A stretch of DNA of 64,000 nucleotides from Litorimonas sp965205225 (lineage in GTDB: Bacteria; Pseudomonadota; Alphaproteobacteria; Caulobacterales; Maricaulaceae), in assembly GCA_965205225.1 (NCBI GenBank), contig CBDBFZ010000002.1:248001-312000 (forward strand). The letters run 5' to 3'. Positions 36,244 to 50,370 of this stretch are shown here, in pieces; position 1 is the stretch's first letter, and each line of letters begins with the position of its first letter. Made by a program: the position numbers and the translations under genes. The notes beneath the pieces are model-generated. The model made no database searches and was not told the origin of the DNA. It worked only from the letters and a program-made list of their open reading frames with translations.

Positions 36244-38443
36244 TTATGGTCCGCCCTGTTGGCCTGACCGGAACGCAGTGTAGGTCAGGCCAACAGGGCG
36301 TGGCAAGACCGTTTCTGGGGCGGGTGGTTTATAGCCTAGCGAACTGTGAGGCCTGATGGTGTTGTAATGGTGCCGCCAACGTTTAATCAGGATTTTTGCC
36401 TCCTTGAGCGTGTAGAAGATGGAGGCCTCTAAAAACCATGCATTTTGTGGTGTGATCTGATTTACTGGTTTTGGGAGGATTTTATGATGCACGCGCCTGG
36501 ATTGTTTGACTTGTCGGATCATCTTGCTCGCTTATCGGCGACAGGTGATCCGCTTGAAGCGCTAGAGTGTCATGTGGACTTTGAGGCTTTCCGAACTGTT
36601 CTGATGGAAGCCCTCGGTTATGGGGTTCGCGCCAAGGGCGGTCGGCCACCCTATGATCCGGTCACGATGTTCAAGGTGCTTGTTCTGGCGTCGATGCACA
36701 ATCTGAGTGATGAACGGATGGAATTTCTGATCCGGGATCGTTTAAGTTGGCTGCGGTTTCTGAGGTTTGAGATCGGTGAACCGACCCCGGACCAAAAGAC
36801 GATTTGGCTGTTGCGTGAAAAGCTGACCCAGGAAAAGCTGACCCAGTCTGGTGCTTTCAAATCTCTGTTTGCCGCTTTTGAAGAGCAACTCTGCAAGCGC
36901 GGCTACAAACCCACGGGAGGTCAGATCGTGGATGCCACTTTGGTGTCAGCGCCGCGCCAACGGATGAGGAAAGAAGAGAAAGAGCGGGCCAGGGCGGGTG
37001 AAAGCGCGTCCGCTATCTGGCGCGGGCGATCCTGCCAGGGCCGCACAGAAAGACACCGACGCACGAGCGGTGGTCAGCTATTCCAGGGCGCGAAAGACCG
37101 CAGAAGGGGAACAGGACGCAGGCCTTGTCGACATTTCCATCCCTCACTTTGGGTACAAGAACCATATCAGTATTGACCGGAAATGGCGCTTTGTCCGGGG
37201 AGAGACCTGTACCCATGCGGCCCGCTATGATGGGCACGAACTGACATCGGTTCTGGATGCCACCAACAGCTCAAAGTCTGTTTGGGCGGATACAGCTTAT
37301 CGCTCAGCCAAAAACGAAGCCTGGCTGAAAGCGCAGGGCTATCGTTCAAACATCCATCGAAAGAAGCCCCGCGGTAAACCGATGGCAAAGCACATTCGGC
37401 GCGGCAATGCGACCCGCTCCTCCATCCGTGCCTGTGTTGAACATGTCTTCGGATATGAGAAAGGGCCGATGGCGATCACGATCCGCTCAATCGGCCAGGC
37501 GCTCAATCGGCCAGGGCCGCTGGCCGGATCACCATGGCCAAGCTAAGCTACAACTTCCGCCGCCTCGTTTTCCATGAGCGACGACAGCCCATAGCCTGAT
37601 TCTGTTCAAAATCCGGATCCCCCCACTTATGCGGGCCAAAATCATGCCAAAATACGCCTGTGGACACGCATTCGTCACTCTATGAAGCCTGACCTGAGAG
37701 CCGATTATAAAATTCGCCTCTATACTGGCCCCAAAACCCTGTTCTTCGAGGTGTCCGATTTCTCCATTTAAAAGCTCGTCGCGAAGCTTTCCGTTGAAGC
37801 TTTCATTGTATCCATTCTCCCAAGGTGACCCAGGCGTGATGTAAAGCGTTTGAACCTTCCATTTCTCAAGCCATTCACGCACCGCTATGGCTGTGAACTC
37901 AGATCCATTATCTGAGCGGATATACTCCGGCGGTCCATGCCTAGTGAATAAGTCAGTGAGAACAGCCAGCACATCATCATGTTTGAGGCTCCGCTGCACA
38001 TGGATAGCGAGACATTCCCGTGTGTACTCATCAATGACAGTGAGCATACGAAAGGCTCGACCATCATGGGTGCGGTCGGCGACAAAGTCATAGGACCAGA
38101 CATGACCCTTATGTTGAGGTCGACGTCTGACGCAGAAGCCGTCATTAAACCATAACCGCCCGCGTTTAGGCTGTTTTTGTGGGACTTTAAGCCCTTCACG
38201 CCGCCATATACGTTCAACTCTTTTGAAGTTGACCGTCCAGCCTTCTCGCCTGAGCAAAGCTGTAATCCGACGATAGCCATATCGGCCATATTCTGAAGCC
38301 AGGCGGATAATGTCAGCTGTCAAAGCCGCTTCATCATCTCGGATGACCATCGGCTTTCTTTGCGTAGAACGGTGCTGACCTATCGTCTTACACGCGCGTC
38401 GCTCGGAACATCCAAGCGCCGCCCGTACATGATCAACAGCCAA
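36244..38443 (-). pseudogene. IS3-family transposase OrfB (element no. 2), split by copy C
   Basis: The right part (38443 to 37757) reads VRAALGCSERRACKTIGQHR, YGYRRITALLRREGWTV, HVWSYDFVADRTHDG (Asp), YIRSDNGSEF (Asp) and PGSPWENGYNESFNGKLRDE (Glu), reaching NGEI. After copy C, from 36420, the frame continues IFYTLKEAKILIKRWRHHYN and SSLGYKPPAPETVL. The halves join exactly through a 3-bp GAT duplication, so the only lesion seen is the insertion. Confidence 0.85.
36421..37756 (+). mobile_element. IS5-family element copy C, nested in IS3 no. 2
   Basis: Left end GGAGGCCTCTAAAAACC, right end ...GTGTCC at 37756, flanked by GAT on both sides (36418-36420 and 37757-37759). The transposase frame is broken near 37,018, where CGCGGGCGATCCT replaces the CCTGATGATCCT of copy B, a one-base net gain. 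It also has the 15-bp duplication 36817-36846 and the shared 16-bp duplication 37484-37515. Confidence 0.9.
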
Positions 38444-38460
38444 TCGGCGGCGTGCAGGGC

Positions 38461-38739
38461 TTAGTACTTTCCCTCAATAGCCTCTTTCAAGATCAAAGCA
38501 TCCAGAGTGAGATTGGAGACCGCTTTGCGCAGCCGTTGGTTCTCTTTCTCCAAATCTTTCAACCGACGAGCCTGCGAGACTTTCAAGCCTCCATACTCAC
38601 GGCGCCAGCGATAGTAACTTTGTTCTGATACGCCAAGGGATCGACAGATCATACCTGTCTTCTCGCCTTGAGCTAATCGAACTTCGGCCTCTCGCAGCAT
38701 CGCGATAATCTGTTCTGGGGTGTAGCACCTTCTAGCCAT
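38461..38739 (-). CDS. IS3-family transposase OrfA (element no. 2)
   Basis: 92 residues: MARRCYTPEQIIAMLREAEV, SLGVSEQSYYRWRREYGGLK and the zipper LKDLEKENQRLRKAVSNLTL ending EGKY. DNA-binding N-terminal half of the transposase. Start chosen at MARRC, after GAAGGAGC. Confidence 0.85.
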   Translation of the reverse strand: MARRCYTPEQIIAMLREAEVRLAQGEKTGMICRSLGVSEQSYYRWRREYGGLKVSQARRLKDLEKENQRLRKAVSNLTLDALILKEAIEGKY

Positions 38740-38841
38740 AATGTGCTCCTTCAAGCTCAAATAGCCAAATCTCTAACTTTTAAAATGGACCACTTTTATG
38801 GGGGAAGGCCACTAGAGTCTCTGAGCAGAATGGAGACAGAA

Positions 38842-39108
38842 ATGCAGAGATCCCGATTTTCCGAAGAACAGATCATTGCTATATTAAAAGAACAAGAGAA
38901 TAGCTTGTCGACAAAAGACATTTGCCGTCGCCGTGGCATGAGTTCAGCGACCTTTTATAAATGGAAGAGTAAATTTGGCGGATTGGACGTTTCTGATGCC
39001 CGCAGGCTTAAAGCTCTTGAGATTGAGAACCATCGATTAAAGAAACTCCTAGCCGAGCAGATGCTGGATAATGCCATGCTCAAGGACGTGGTTTCAAAAA
39101 AGTGGTAA
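38842..39108 (+). CDS. IS3-family transposase OrfA (element no. 3)
   Basis: 88 residues: MQRSRFSEEQIIAILKEQEN, RRRGMSSATFYKWKSKFGG and the zipper LEIENHRLKKLLAEQMLDN, ending VVSKKW. Start at ATG 38842, the family start. Confidence 0.85.
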   Translation: MQRSRFSEEQIIAILKEQENSLSTKDICRRRGMSSATFYKWKSKFGGLDVSDARRLKALEIENHRLKKLLAEQMLDNAMLKDVVSKKW

Positions 39109-39942
39109 CGCCCGAGGCAAAGCGGGAAGCTGTGGCTCATCTTTGTGAACGGCACGAAGTGAGCCAGCGTCGGGCGTGTGATGTTTTGTCAGTTGATCGT
39201 TCCAGCGTGCGTTATCGAAGCGTTCGCCCAGATGATACGGAGCTACGCACTGCGATCCGTGGCGTGGCAAGCGAGCGCCGCCACTTTGCTTATCGGCGTA
39301 TCCATGTGATGCTCAGGCGCGCAGGCTAGCAGATCAATCACAAAAAGCTTAAGCGGCTATACTGTGAGGACAATCTACAGCTTCGCAAGCGTGGCGGTCG
39401 CAAACGAGCCCTGGGCACACGCAGACCTTTGCTTGTACCGGATCGTATCAATGACCGCTGGTCGCTGGATTTTGTCTCTGATGCTTTCACGGACGGACGT
39501 CGGTTCCGGGTTCTGGCTGTGATTGACGATTACAGTCGCGAATGTCTTGCCCTGGTCGCGGATACGTCGTTGTCCGGCCAAAGGGTCATGAGAGAATTGG
39601 ACGCTATTATCGCCCGCCGCAGAAAGCCCAAGACGGTTGTCTCTGATAACGGCACGGAACTCACCAGCGTGGGTCATTCTCAAATGGTGCCAGAAGACAA
39701 AGGTCGGCTGGCATTACATCGCTCCCGGGAAGCCTATGCAAAATGGCTTCGTGGAAAGCTTTAACGGTAGCTTTCGGGACGAATGGCTGAACGAGACCTT
39801 GTTCTCAACACTCGCAGACGCCCGCCATCATATAAGCTTTCGGAAGGAGGACTACAATGTAAATCGACCCCACTCATCACTGGGCAATCTCACACCGCGT
39901 GAATATGCCCAAAATCAAAACTTGAAACAGAGAGCCGCATGA
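39102..39942 (+). pseudogene. IS3-family transposase OrfB (element no. 3), nonsense and frameshift
   Basis: Starts VTPEAKREAVAHLCERHEVS and RRACDVLSVDRSSVRYRS; stops at TAG 39327-39329 where relatives have Trp (RRAG-W-QINHKKLKRL). The frame goes on RWSLDFVSDAFTDGRRFRVL (Asp) and VVSDNGTELTS (Asp), then shifts by one at about 39,660 and ends KPMQNGFVESFNGSFRDEWL (Glu) and RPHSSLGNLTPREYA. Confidence 0.8.
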
Positions 39943-40171
39943 GGCTAAAATAATCAAATGACTCTACCAAAAAATGGTAGGAAGTTTGGGCGCAGGTCAA
40001 ACAGAATGCTAAATTTATCTTTGGATCGCTATAGCAGCGGGAGATTATCTAGCAGTGCGTTTTCGCAAAGCTGGCAACTGAAACACAAAGATCAATTTTG
40101 CTCAGGTTTAAGAGAGAAAGACATTTGATGTGTAATCGGAGGATATACGCTCGTCGTGACCTGCATTAACC

Positions 40172-40281
40172 GGGCGGTGACCTACTCTCCCGTGCCTTAA
40201 GACAAAGTACCATCGGCGCTGAGAGGCTTAACGACCGAGTTCGGAATGGGATCGGGTGGAGATCTCTCGCAATAACCACCC
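40172..40281 (-). rRNA. rrf: 5S ribosomal RNA
   Basis: Minus-strand sequence contains CCCGATCCCATTCCGAACTC and GGCACGGGAGAGTAGGTC, conserved 5S blocks. Flanking TGCATTAACCGGG and CCCGGTTAATGCA form a processing stem that extends the 5S ends. Boundaries are approximate. Confidence 0.92.
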
Positions 40282-40399
40282 GGTTAATGCAGATCACGTC
40301 AAGCGTGTGTTGAATAGTAAAGATATCGTCTGACCGTGCACCATGTACGAGCTTGGCCAAAATGGGTAAGCCACGCGCATGAGCGCCAACGAGATCGAG

Positions 40400-43230
<2,831 letters not shown>

Positions 43231-43513
43231 CTTCGATCTCGAGAGGGTCGCATCGCCAGAAGATGATGCGACCTCAATGTTTGGCACTCATGCGCGAGGA
43301 TTGCCCAATCGATGTAACTGGAACGCTCGCGTCTGAGCATATGCCAGACGATATCTTTACTATTCAAAGCTCACCCTAAGAGAATTGAGCCAGACAATGT
43401 GTTGATGTCCGGTTTTCTGGGCGGATGAACCCTCCGTTTACGATGTCAAAAACCTGCTAACCTGCAAGGCAGGCGGCAATTCGTTCTTCGATATTGAGAT
43501 GATTATGAAGTCC

Positions 43514-43589
43514 TGGTGGAGCCTATCGGATTCGAACCGATGACCCTCTGCTTGCAAAGCAGATGCTCTACCAACTGAGCTAAGGCCCC
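43514..43589 (-). tRNA. tRNA-Ala (anticodon TGC)
   Basis: 76 nt cloverleaf starting GGGGCCTTAGCTCAGTTGG, anticodon loop CTTTGCAAG, T-loop GGTTCGAATCC and an encoded CCA end. It lies in the 16S-23S spacer next to tRNA-Ile, the usual alphaproteobacterial order. Confidence 0.97.
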
Positions 43590-43628
43590 CTGAGAACAAA
43601 ATCCAATGGGAACCAGGAACGCCGCAGT

Positions 43629-43705
<77 letters not shown>

Positions 43706-43918
43706 CCAGTTGCAACCGTCTCAACAGTTATTGTCTATGGCGCATCAGATGGTGTTCGAGCGACAATAACCAAATGGGAAGAAAAACGAAGACGGCGTTT
43801 GACCGCTAATGATCCGATCCTCACTGAAGAGGTTGAGCGTGAGCCCTCGGACCTAAGTATATTCTAGGAACTCGAAAGAATGCGAACGCCAGTAACTGGC
43901 GGAAGATCCTCAAGAATA

Positions 43919-45407
<1,489 letters not shown>

Positions 45408-46120
45408 GAGAGTGTCTGACCGTCACATTTATCACTGACGTTTGGAGCCGAAGCCCCAAGCGTTTGTGCGTTTCAAAGAAATCACGAGTGCTCAAGTCTT
45501 ACCCGAAATCTGAACAAACAGAGATTCAGGGTCGACCAAGCGATCGTAACTTCATGAAAAGAAACGTCATGTAACGCTTGACAATATGTGCAATCTGTTA
45601 CCAGATCTGCTCGCCGCCAAACGCCGCCTGCGTCTCTCTTCCCAATATTCACGATGTCAAACAGCTCGGGTCGGGAACGAGTTCTCCACCCAAAACAAAA
45701 GGCCTCTCGAAGGAGACCCCCTCACTTTGGCTTTCGCCGTGAAGAGTATCTCTTTTCAGCGAAGCGCGGTGCTTAGGAAAATGAATTTTCCTTTGCAACA
45801 CCTTTTTTGCATAAACCCGCAGTTTTTGTCGCTTTTGCGTCAACTCCTGCCAATATCAGCGAAAAACAAGCCGTTGCTTCACGGGGAAGCGCCTATGCCA
45901 GTTTTTCAAGGGTCCAGTCAACGCGTTTCCGCAGAAAAGTTCAGCGCGCCGAAGTGGCATCCGTCTAGAAGACCAGTGGTTGGCCACTCGGCAGTGCCAA
46001 GCAACGAGCGCTAAGTAGGGATCCGCTGGGAACGCAAGCGCTATCTTCTGCACTGAAACTACATATAGGCCGCATTCAGAGTGTGGACAGAGATGTGCAC
46101 AAGCGGGTTAAACCCTGCAT
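45408..46120 (-). other. rRNA operon leader and promoter region
   Basis: About 700 bp without a convincing gene between the oxidoreductase and 16S. It should hold the rRNA promoter and leader. One candidate on the minus strand is TGTCCA near 46,090 with TATATG 16 bases further on (near 46,063), but this is weak. The short frames here have no recognisable product. Confidence 0.5.
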
Positions 46121-47257
46121 CTATTGGATTTTCGGCTCTGCATATGGCGTTGCAGTTTCACAAGCGAAGCGCGGATCCGCCGCGTCATCCAAGATCATTT
46201 TCGCCATAAGATCACCGGAAGCGGCACATAAAGTCCAACCCATATGCCCATGACCGGCATTGACCCACAAATGCGGGATCTGAGTCGGACCGATATAAGG
46301 CCGCCCGTCAACCGATACGGGACGCAGTCCAGACCAGATCTGACGCGGCTCTGCGCAGATTGACATAATGCTCGGCATAATATTCGACCAGCGACTCAGC
46401 AAAACATCCTCCGATTCCTCTCCCCACGTGCCGGACAGACGAAACCAATCTCCAAATGGCGTGAGCGCAGACCGGGTCTCGGCGTCCATAACGGGTTGAA
46501 GTGGCAGCTGAACAGACAGAGGAAGATCGAAATCAACCGCCCAACCGCGAATCGGTTCGATACCCAGACTCAATCCGACAGAGTTGAGCACCTCTCCGGT
46601 CTGGGCGCCGCAGGCTAGGACGATATGGTCAGCCTCGACGCGCTCATCACCCATATCGACCGCTATGGCCCCATTAGATGCACGGATAAGGGTCGGCCAG
46701 TCGATATCTGTCCGAATCATGCCACCCATCGTTCGAATCGAACCCACCAGCGATTGACCGTAGGCCAGTGCGTCGCCAGATCGATCCTCCGGAAAGAACA
46801 GTCCGGGGCGATGAAACGTGTCTGGTCCCGGATCCCGGCGCTCGGCAAGTATATCTCGCGCGATCAGGCGAGACTTCTGCTGCTCTGCCAGAGCTTCCGT
46901 CTCGAAGATCTGAAGACAGCCGCGCGGGCGGTCTCGCATGGTCTTGAGGCCCAACGCCTCCATCCGGTCAATCAACAGATCTCGGGACCGCATGGCCAGC
47001 TCATGGACCGCCGCATCGACGTCTGGATCGTTCATTGCACCAACCCAGCGGCAAGCCTGTGATGGATGGATCATGCCCGAATTGGCGAAGCTGGCACCGT
47101 GCATCGATCTGCTCCGCGGTTCGAGAACCGTAACGCACGCCCCGCGCCGAATCAGAACATCCGCCGTCGACAGGCCGATCAGGCCTGAACCAAGAATGAC
47201 GATATGAGATGATCGCGGGGTCATAAATCTGCAGGTCGGTGTCTCCCCGCCGCACAT
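46121..47257 (-). CDS. FAD-dependent oxidoreductase, D-amino-acid dehydrogenase-like
   Basis: 378 residues with an N-terminal dinucleotide fold (HIVILGSGLIGLSTADVLIR), the DadA-type NSGMIHPSQACRW stretch, ADHIVLACGAQTGEVL and a C-terminal WSGLRPVSVDGRPYIGPTQI with VNAGHGHMGWTLCAASGDLM. Such enzymes deaminate D-amino acids at the inner membrane. A second start (ATG 47224, MTPRSSHIV) is possible. It follows the alpha/beta hydrolase by 8 bases on the same strand. Confidence 0.85.
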   Translation of the reverse strand: MCGGETPTCRFMTPRSSHIVILGSGLIGLSTADVLIRRGACVTVLEPRSRSMHGASFANSGMIHPSQACRWVGAMNDPDVDAAVHELAMRSRDLLIDRMEALGLKTMRDRPRGCLQIFETEALAEQQKSRLIARDILAERRDPGPDTFHRPGLFFPEDRSGDALAYGQSLVGSIRTMGGMIRTDIDWPTLIRASNGAIAVDMGDERVEADHIVLACGAQTGEVLNSVGLSLGIEPIRGWAVDFDLPLSVQLPLQPVMDAETRSALTPFGDWFRLSGTWGEESEDVLLSRWSNIMPSIMSICAEPRQIWSGLRPVSVDGRPYIGPTQIPHLWVNAGHGHMGWTLCAASGDLMAKMILDDAADPRFACETATPYAEPKIQ

Positions 47258-47265
47258 AGCCGAGC

Positions 47266-48243
47266 TTAGAACGCCTGTTCTTCGAGGAACCGATCAATCA
47301 TGTCGAGGAATTCATTGCGCATCACATCGCGTTCCAGAAACAGTTCATGTTTGGCACCAGGCACAACATGGAAATTGCAGCCGGCTTTCACCGCAAACTG
47401 TTCAACTGAGGCCGGATCAACGATCTGATCTCCGCCGGCGGCCACCATCAGTCCGGGAATGCCGAGCTGGGGCGCATTGCGATTGATAAAGGCCATTGAA
47501 TTAAGCGCCGCTGCAATCCAACCAAAGGTCGGCTCGCCAACGCGCAGGCGCGGCGTATCCTGAAAGAAAGACGCCCAGCGGCGATAGCGATCCCGGTCAG
47601 AGGTCAGTTTATTGTCCGAAAATGCAACCGGCAGGCCGCCACGCTGTTTCTGGAAGGGCAGATTATTCTTGGACAAACCCAGGGCCGACAGGCCGCGAAT
47701 CGCGGCGCGCATCAACCCCGTATCAATATCGACCAGTCCCAACATGGGCGCCGAACAGATCACGGCCGACGGGCTGAGCGTTGCCGAGAGCACCGCATGC
47801 AGAACAATGATCCCGCCCATGGAGTGGCCCATGGCAATAAAGGGTTTCGGGCAATGCGGGGCGAGCATATCGCAGATCCAGCCTAGATCGTCAGCATAGT
47901 CTTGGAAGGTCTCGACATAAGATTTCAGTCGATCATCGAGAAGTCGGCCTGACAACCCTTGGCCACGTGGGTCCATCATCACGACCCAGAATCCACGCTG
48001 TGTCAGCGAATCCACCGTCTCAAGATATTTTTCGATGAATTCTGTGCGGCCTGGGGAAAAGAAAATCGTGCCACGCGGCTCGCCATCTGTGCCATTCGTG
48101 GCCAGCATGACACGCAGCCTCTGCGCAGGACCATGATCTCCGGCGGGTCTGTCAAGAAAGTAGAGCGACAGTCGCGGTTCCAAACTATCCGGCATGGAAT
48201 GACCGCCCGGCTGAACCAGATCCGCCCTGTCAAAATCTAGCAT
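47266..48243 (-). CDS. Alpha/beta hydrolase (lysophospholipase/monoglyceride lipase-like)
   Basis: 325 residues. Contains GTIFFSPGRTEFIEKYLETV, MDPRGQGLSGRL, the nucleophile elbow AMGHSMGGIIVLHA, an Asp region AAGGDQIVDPASV and the final His in PGAKHELFLERD. The pattern is that of PldB/monoacylglycerol lipases. Likely co-transcribed with the downstream oxidoreductase. Confidence 0.88.
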   Translation of the reverse strand: MLDFDRADLVQPGGHSMPDSLEPRLSLYFLDRPAGDHGPAQRLRVMLATNGTDGEPRGTIFFSPGRTEFIEKYLETVDSLTQRGFWVVMMDPRGQGLSGRLLDDRLKSYVETFQDYADDLGWICDMLAPHCPKPFIAMGHSMGGIIVLHAVLSATLSPSAVICSAPMLGLVDIDTGLMRAAIRGLSALGLSKNNLPFQKQRGGLPVAFSDNKLTSDRDRYRRWASFFQDTPRLRVGEPTFGWIAAALNSMAFINRNAPQLGIPGLMVAAGGDQIVDPASVEQFAVKAGCNFHVVPGAKHELFLERDVMRNEFLDMIDRFLEEQAF

Positions 48244-48287
48244 GGGAAATCATCACGGCTCCGAGACATCGGAGCCATGACAGAGGC

Positions 48288-48584
48288 CTACATGTTCGAG
48301 AAAATGTTTTGCAGACCCATGGCAACACTCATATCGCCTGCAACTTTAAGCTTGCCGGACATAAACGCCATCATAGGATCCAGATTACCTTCCGTCAGCG
48401 CGATAAAATCAGACTTATCGACACTGATTGTGCAATCCGCTTCCTTGTCGGAATCAACTTCCGCCGCCGTTCCGTGTGCGAAGACTGAATCATCATCGCC
48501 AAAATCGAACTTAACAGATTTATCAAGGCCACCGGCCTTTACGAGCGCCTCGGTCATCCGAGTGGCGATTGCGTCATTGTCCAT
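48288..48584 (-). CDS. SCP2 sterol-binding domain protein
   Basis: 98 residues; almost the whole protein is an SCP2-type lipid-binding fold, with VKFDFGDDDSVFAHG, ADCTISVDKSDFIALTEG and DPMMAFMSGKLKVAGDMSVA near the C-terminus. It probably binds a fatty acyl or isoprenoid lipid in the cytosol; partner unknown. Confidence 0.9.
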   Translation of the reverse strand: MDNDAIATRMTEALVKAGGLDKSVKFDFGDDDSVFAHGTAAEVDSDKEADCTISVDKSDFIALTEGNLDPMMAFMSGKLKVAGDMSVAMGLQNIFSNM

Positions 48585-48695
48585 AGGAAACTCCAGCAGT
48601 GTCTAAGTGTCCGGGCTATATGGGGAAGGGCTGCGGACACGCCAAGTCTTAAATTGACGTGGCCAGCATACATGACCGGATAGGGATCTTGTTTA

Positions 48696-49568
48696 TTACT
48701 CCGGTTTGCGGAATTTGAGGGTCGCGCGGTCAGACTCACCGATATTGCGATATAGCTCCGCGTTGAAACTGGCAGCCGCGTCCGATCCCTCTTCCGGCAG
48801 ACGCGACCGCGGCGGCAAGGTCCAGACCCCCATAGGATGATCGGCCGTATCCAGAGGGTTGGCGTTGACGTCAGAACTTCCGACAAACTCAAATCCGGCA
48901 TCAGCAGCCAGCGCCTTCATATAGCTTTCCTGTACATAGCCGGTACTGCCGGTTGGGTCCTGAACCTGAGTCTCCGGCAAGCGGTGCTCGACAACGCCGA
49001 GCATGCCGCCAGGTTTCAGCGCGCGGTGGAATTCTACGAAGGCTTTTTCCGCATATCCATCGCCCATCCAGTTATGAACGTTTCGGAACGTCAGAATTGT
49101 ATCAACCGAATTATCCGCTAGTGAGAGTCCCGGATCGCTCAGAAAGCTCTCATACTGAATTGTCCCAAACGTCTCAGCATCGGCATAGCGGCCCCTGAAA
49201 GCGGCCATACGGTCGTCAAGCCGTTCAGACACTCCGTCCGGATAGAGAACAGCGACATAGGTCCCGTCATTATCCGCCAGATAGGGTGCTAGGATAGGTG
49301 TGTACCAGCCGGGCCAGATTTCGGCGACGCTCTGCCCCGGTCCAACCTCGAAGAAATCCAGTGTATCTTGCGGATTGCGAAACACATCCCGAGCGGCGTC
49401 TTCAGCACGGCGCGGATGGGCGATGGCATCGGCCAGAGTCAATCTGGTTTCAGCAGTTTGCACAGCAGGGGCAGGCTCTGCCTGCGCGTCAGTAGAGGCG
49501 GCGGGTTCAGAGGATCCACCCGAGCAAGCTGTTAGTAGGACGGCAGCGCCGATCAGCAATTGTTTCAT
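48696..49568 (-). CDS. Class I SAM-dependent methyltransferase-like lipoprotein
   Basis: From ATG 49568 (GGAG nine bases upstream) the protein begins MKQLLIGAAVLLTACSGGSS, a lipoprotein signal with Cys at 15. The rest is a methyltransferase-like fold: FFEVGPGQSVAEIWPGWYT in the SAM-binding place, ADNSVDTILTFRNVHNWMGD and ALKPGGMLGVVEHRLPE. A methyltransferase-like domain carried outside the cytosol is unusual, though this lipoprotein family is found in other Proteobacteria; its substrate is unknown to me. Confidence 0.8.
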   Translation of the reverse strand: MKQLLIGAAVLLTACSGGSSEPAASTDAQAEPAPAVQTAETRLTLADAIAHPRRAEDAARDVFRNPQDTLDFFEVGPGQSVAEIWPGWYTPILAPYLADNDGTYVAVLYPDGVSERLDDRMAAFRGRYADAETFGTIQYESFLSDPGLSLADNSVDTILTFRNVHNWMGDGYAEKAFVEFHRALKPGGMLGVVEHRLPETQVQDPTGSTGYVQESYMKALAADAGFEFVGSSDVNANPLDTADHPMGVWTLPPRSRLPEEGSDAAASFNAELYRNIGESDRATLKFRKPE

Positions 49569-49637
49569 CAAGACAATCTCCATTTCGTTGTCTCGGCAAT
49601 AGACAGAGCCGTGGGGAATACAAGTCTCTCACGGCCT

Positions 49638-49666
49638 CTTGAAGTCGCAGGAACATATTCCTACCT
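49638..49666 (+). promoter_or_regulatory. Candidate RpoH (sigma-32) promoter for hsp20
   Basis: CTTG (49638-49641), 18-bp spacer, then CCTACCT (49660-49666). This fits the alphaproteobacterial heat-shock pattern CTTG-N17/18-CYTATNT at all but one base of the second element, and lies about 70 bases before a small heat-shock gene. Confidence 0.5.
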
Positions 49667-49734
49667 ACCCTATCGTACGATGCCTAACGGATCGTGCATA
49701 ACGTAAAACCGCATTGCTTGAAGAGGATGTAATT

Positions 49735-50235
49735 ATGAGAACGACGACCACTGGGGCCTATGATCTATCGCCCCTTTACCGCTCTTTCGTTGGCCTAGAC
49801 CGTATGGTCGACCTTATCGATGCCGCGACGGCACAAGCTGGAAGCAGCACCAACTATCCACCTTACAATGTCGTAAGGCTGTCTGACGATGCATACCGCA
49901 TCGAACTGGCTGTCGCCGGATTTTCCGAAGCAGATCTGTCGATTGAGAGCGAACAGAATCGCCTGACCATCACGGGCAGTATTGATGACAAAAGTGCCAA
50001 TGATGAGCTCGACTATCTGCACCGCGGCATTGCCGAACGCGGATTTGAACGGCGCTTCCAGCTGGTCGACCACGTCTTCGTCAGGGACGCGCAGCTGGCC
50101 AATGGATTGCTGACGATTGCGCTCGAACGTGAACTACCAGAAGCCCTGAAGCCGCGAAAGATCGAAATCGGATCTGCTGCACGTGGCGAAAAATTAATCA
50201 CTTCAAAAACTGGCGGCAAGCGAAAGGCTGCCTAA
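49735..50235 (+). CDS. ibpA: Small heat-shock protein Hsp20/IbpA
   Basis: 166-residue ATP-independent chaperone. The alpha-crystallin domain covers about residues 40-135: YPPYNVVRLSDDAYRIELAV, AGFSEADLSIESEQNRLTIT, HRGIAERGFERRFQLVDHV and the closing ANGLLTIALERELPEALKPR, typical of IbpA. ATG 49735 is preceded by AGAGGA. A heat-shock promoter is predicted upstream. Confidence 0.95.
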   Translation: MRTTTTGAYDLSPLYRSFVGLDRMVDLIDAATAQAGSSTNYPPYNVVRLSDDAYRIELAVAGFSEADLSIESEQNRLTITGSIDDKSANDELDYLHRGIAERGFERRFQLVDHVFVRDAQLANGLLTIALERELPEALKPRKIEIGSAARGEKLITSKTGGKRKAA

Positions 50236-50370
50236 ATAGACCTTAGCGAACCGGCTCCCTTTCTCCCCCTTTAGGTGTGCCGACCGCAAAGCAGCGGCGT
50301 CGTGTGCTACCCCCTCCCAGTCACGCGGCGCCGCCAGTCTTTCGATTTCGCAAACCGGGTCGAGACGACA

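Larger units (their letters stand above)
36196..38811 (-). mobile_element. IS3-family element no. 2, interrupted by IS5-family copy C
   Basis: Ends TGATCTGCCCCTCTTAGGTG (left) and, inward from the right, TGGCCTTCCCCCATAAAAGT, followed on both sides by GTGGTCCA and AGTTAGAG. Without copy C the element is about 1.28 kb. Relatives or remnants lie at 51,608, 53,320 and 58,444. No 3-bp target duplication is visible; on the right it abuts another IS3. Confidence 0.85.
38812..39999 (+). mobile_element. IS3-family (IS407-like) element no. 3, left end lost
   Basis: Right end is TGACCTGCGCCCAAACTTCC read inward from 39999, matching the truncated copy at 11,076. The left end is not seen, since the sequence before OrfA is replaced by IS3 no. 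2. Contains orfA 38842-39108 and a broken orfB. Confidence 0.8.

Noticed and set aside
5614..39329. Stop-codon recoding (UGA or UAG read as Trp/Gln)
   Set aside because: Stops of this kind occur only in IS genes and pseudogenes with other damage; core genes such as tilS, astB and folP use TGA and TAG as normal ends.
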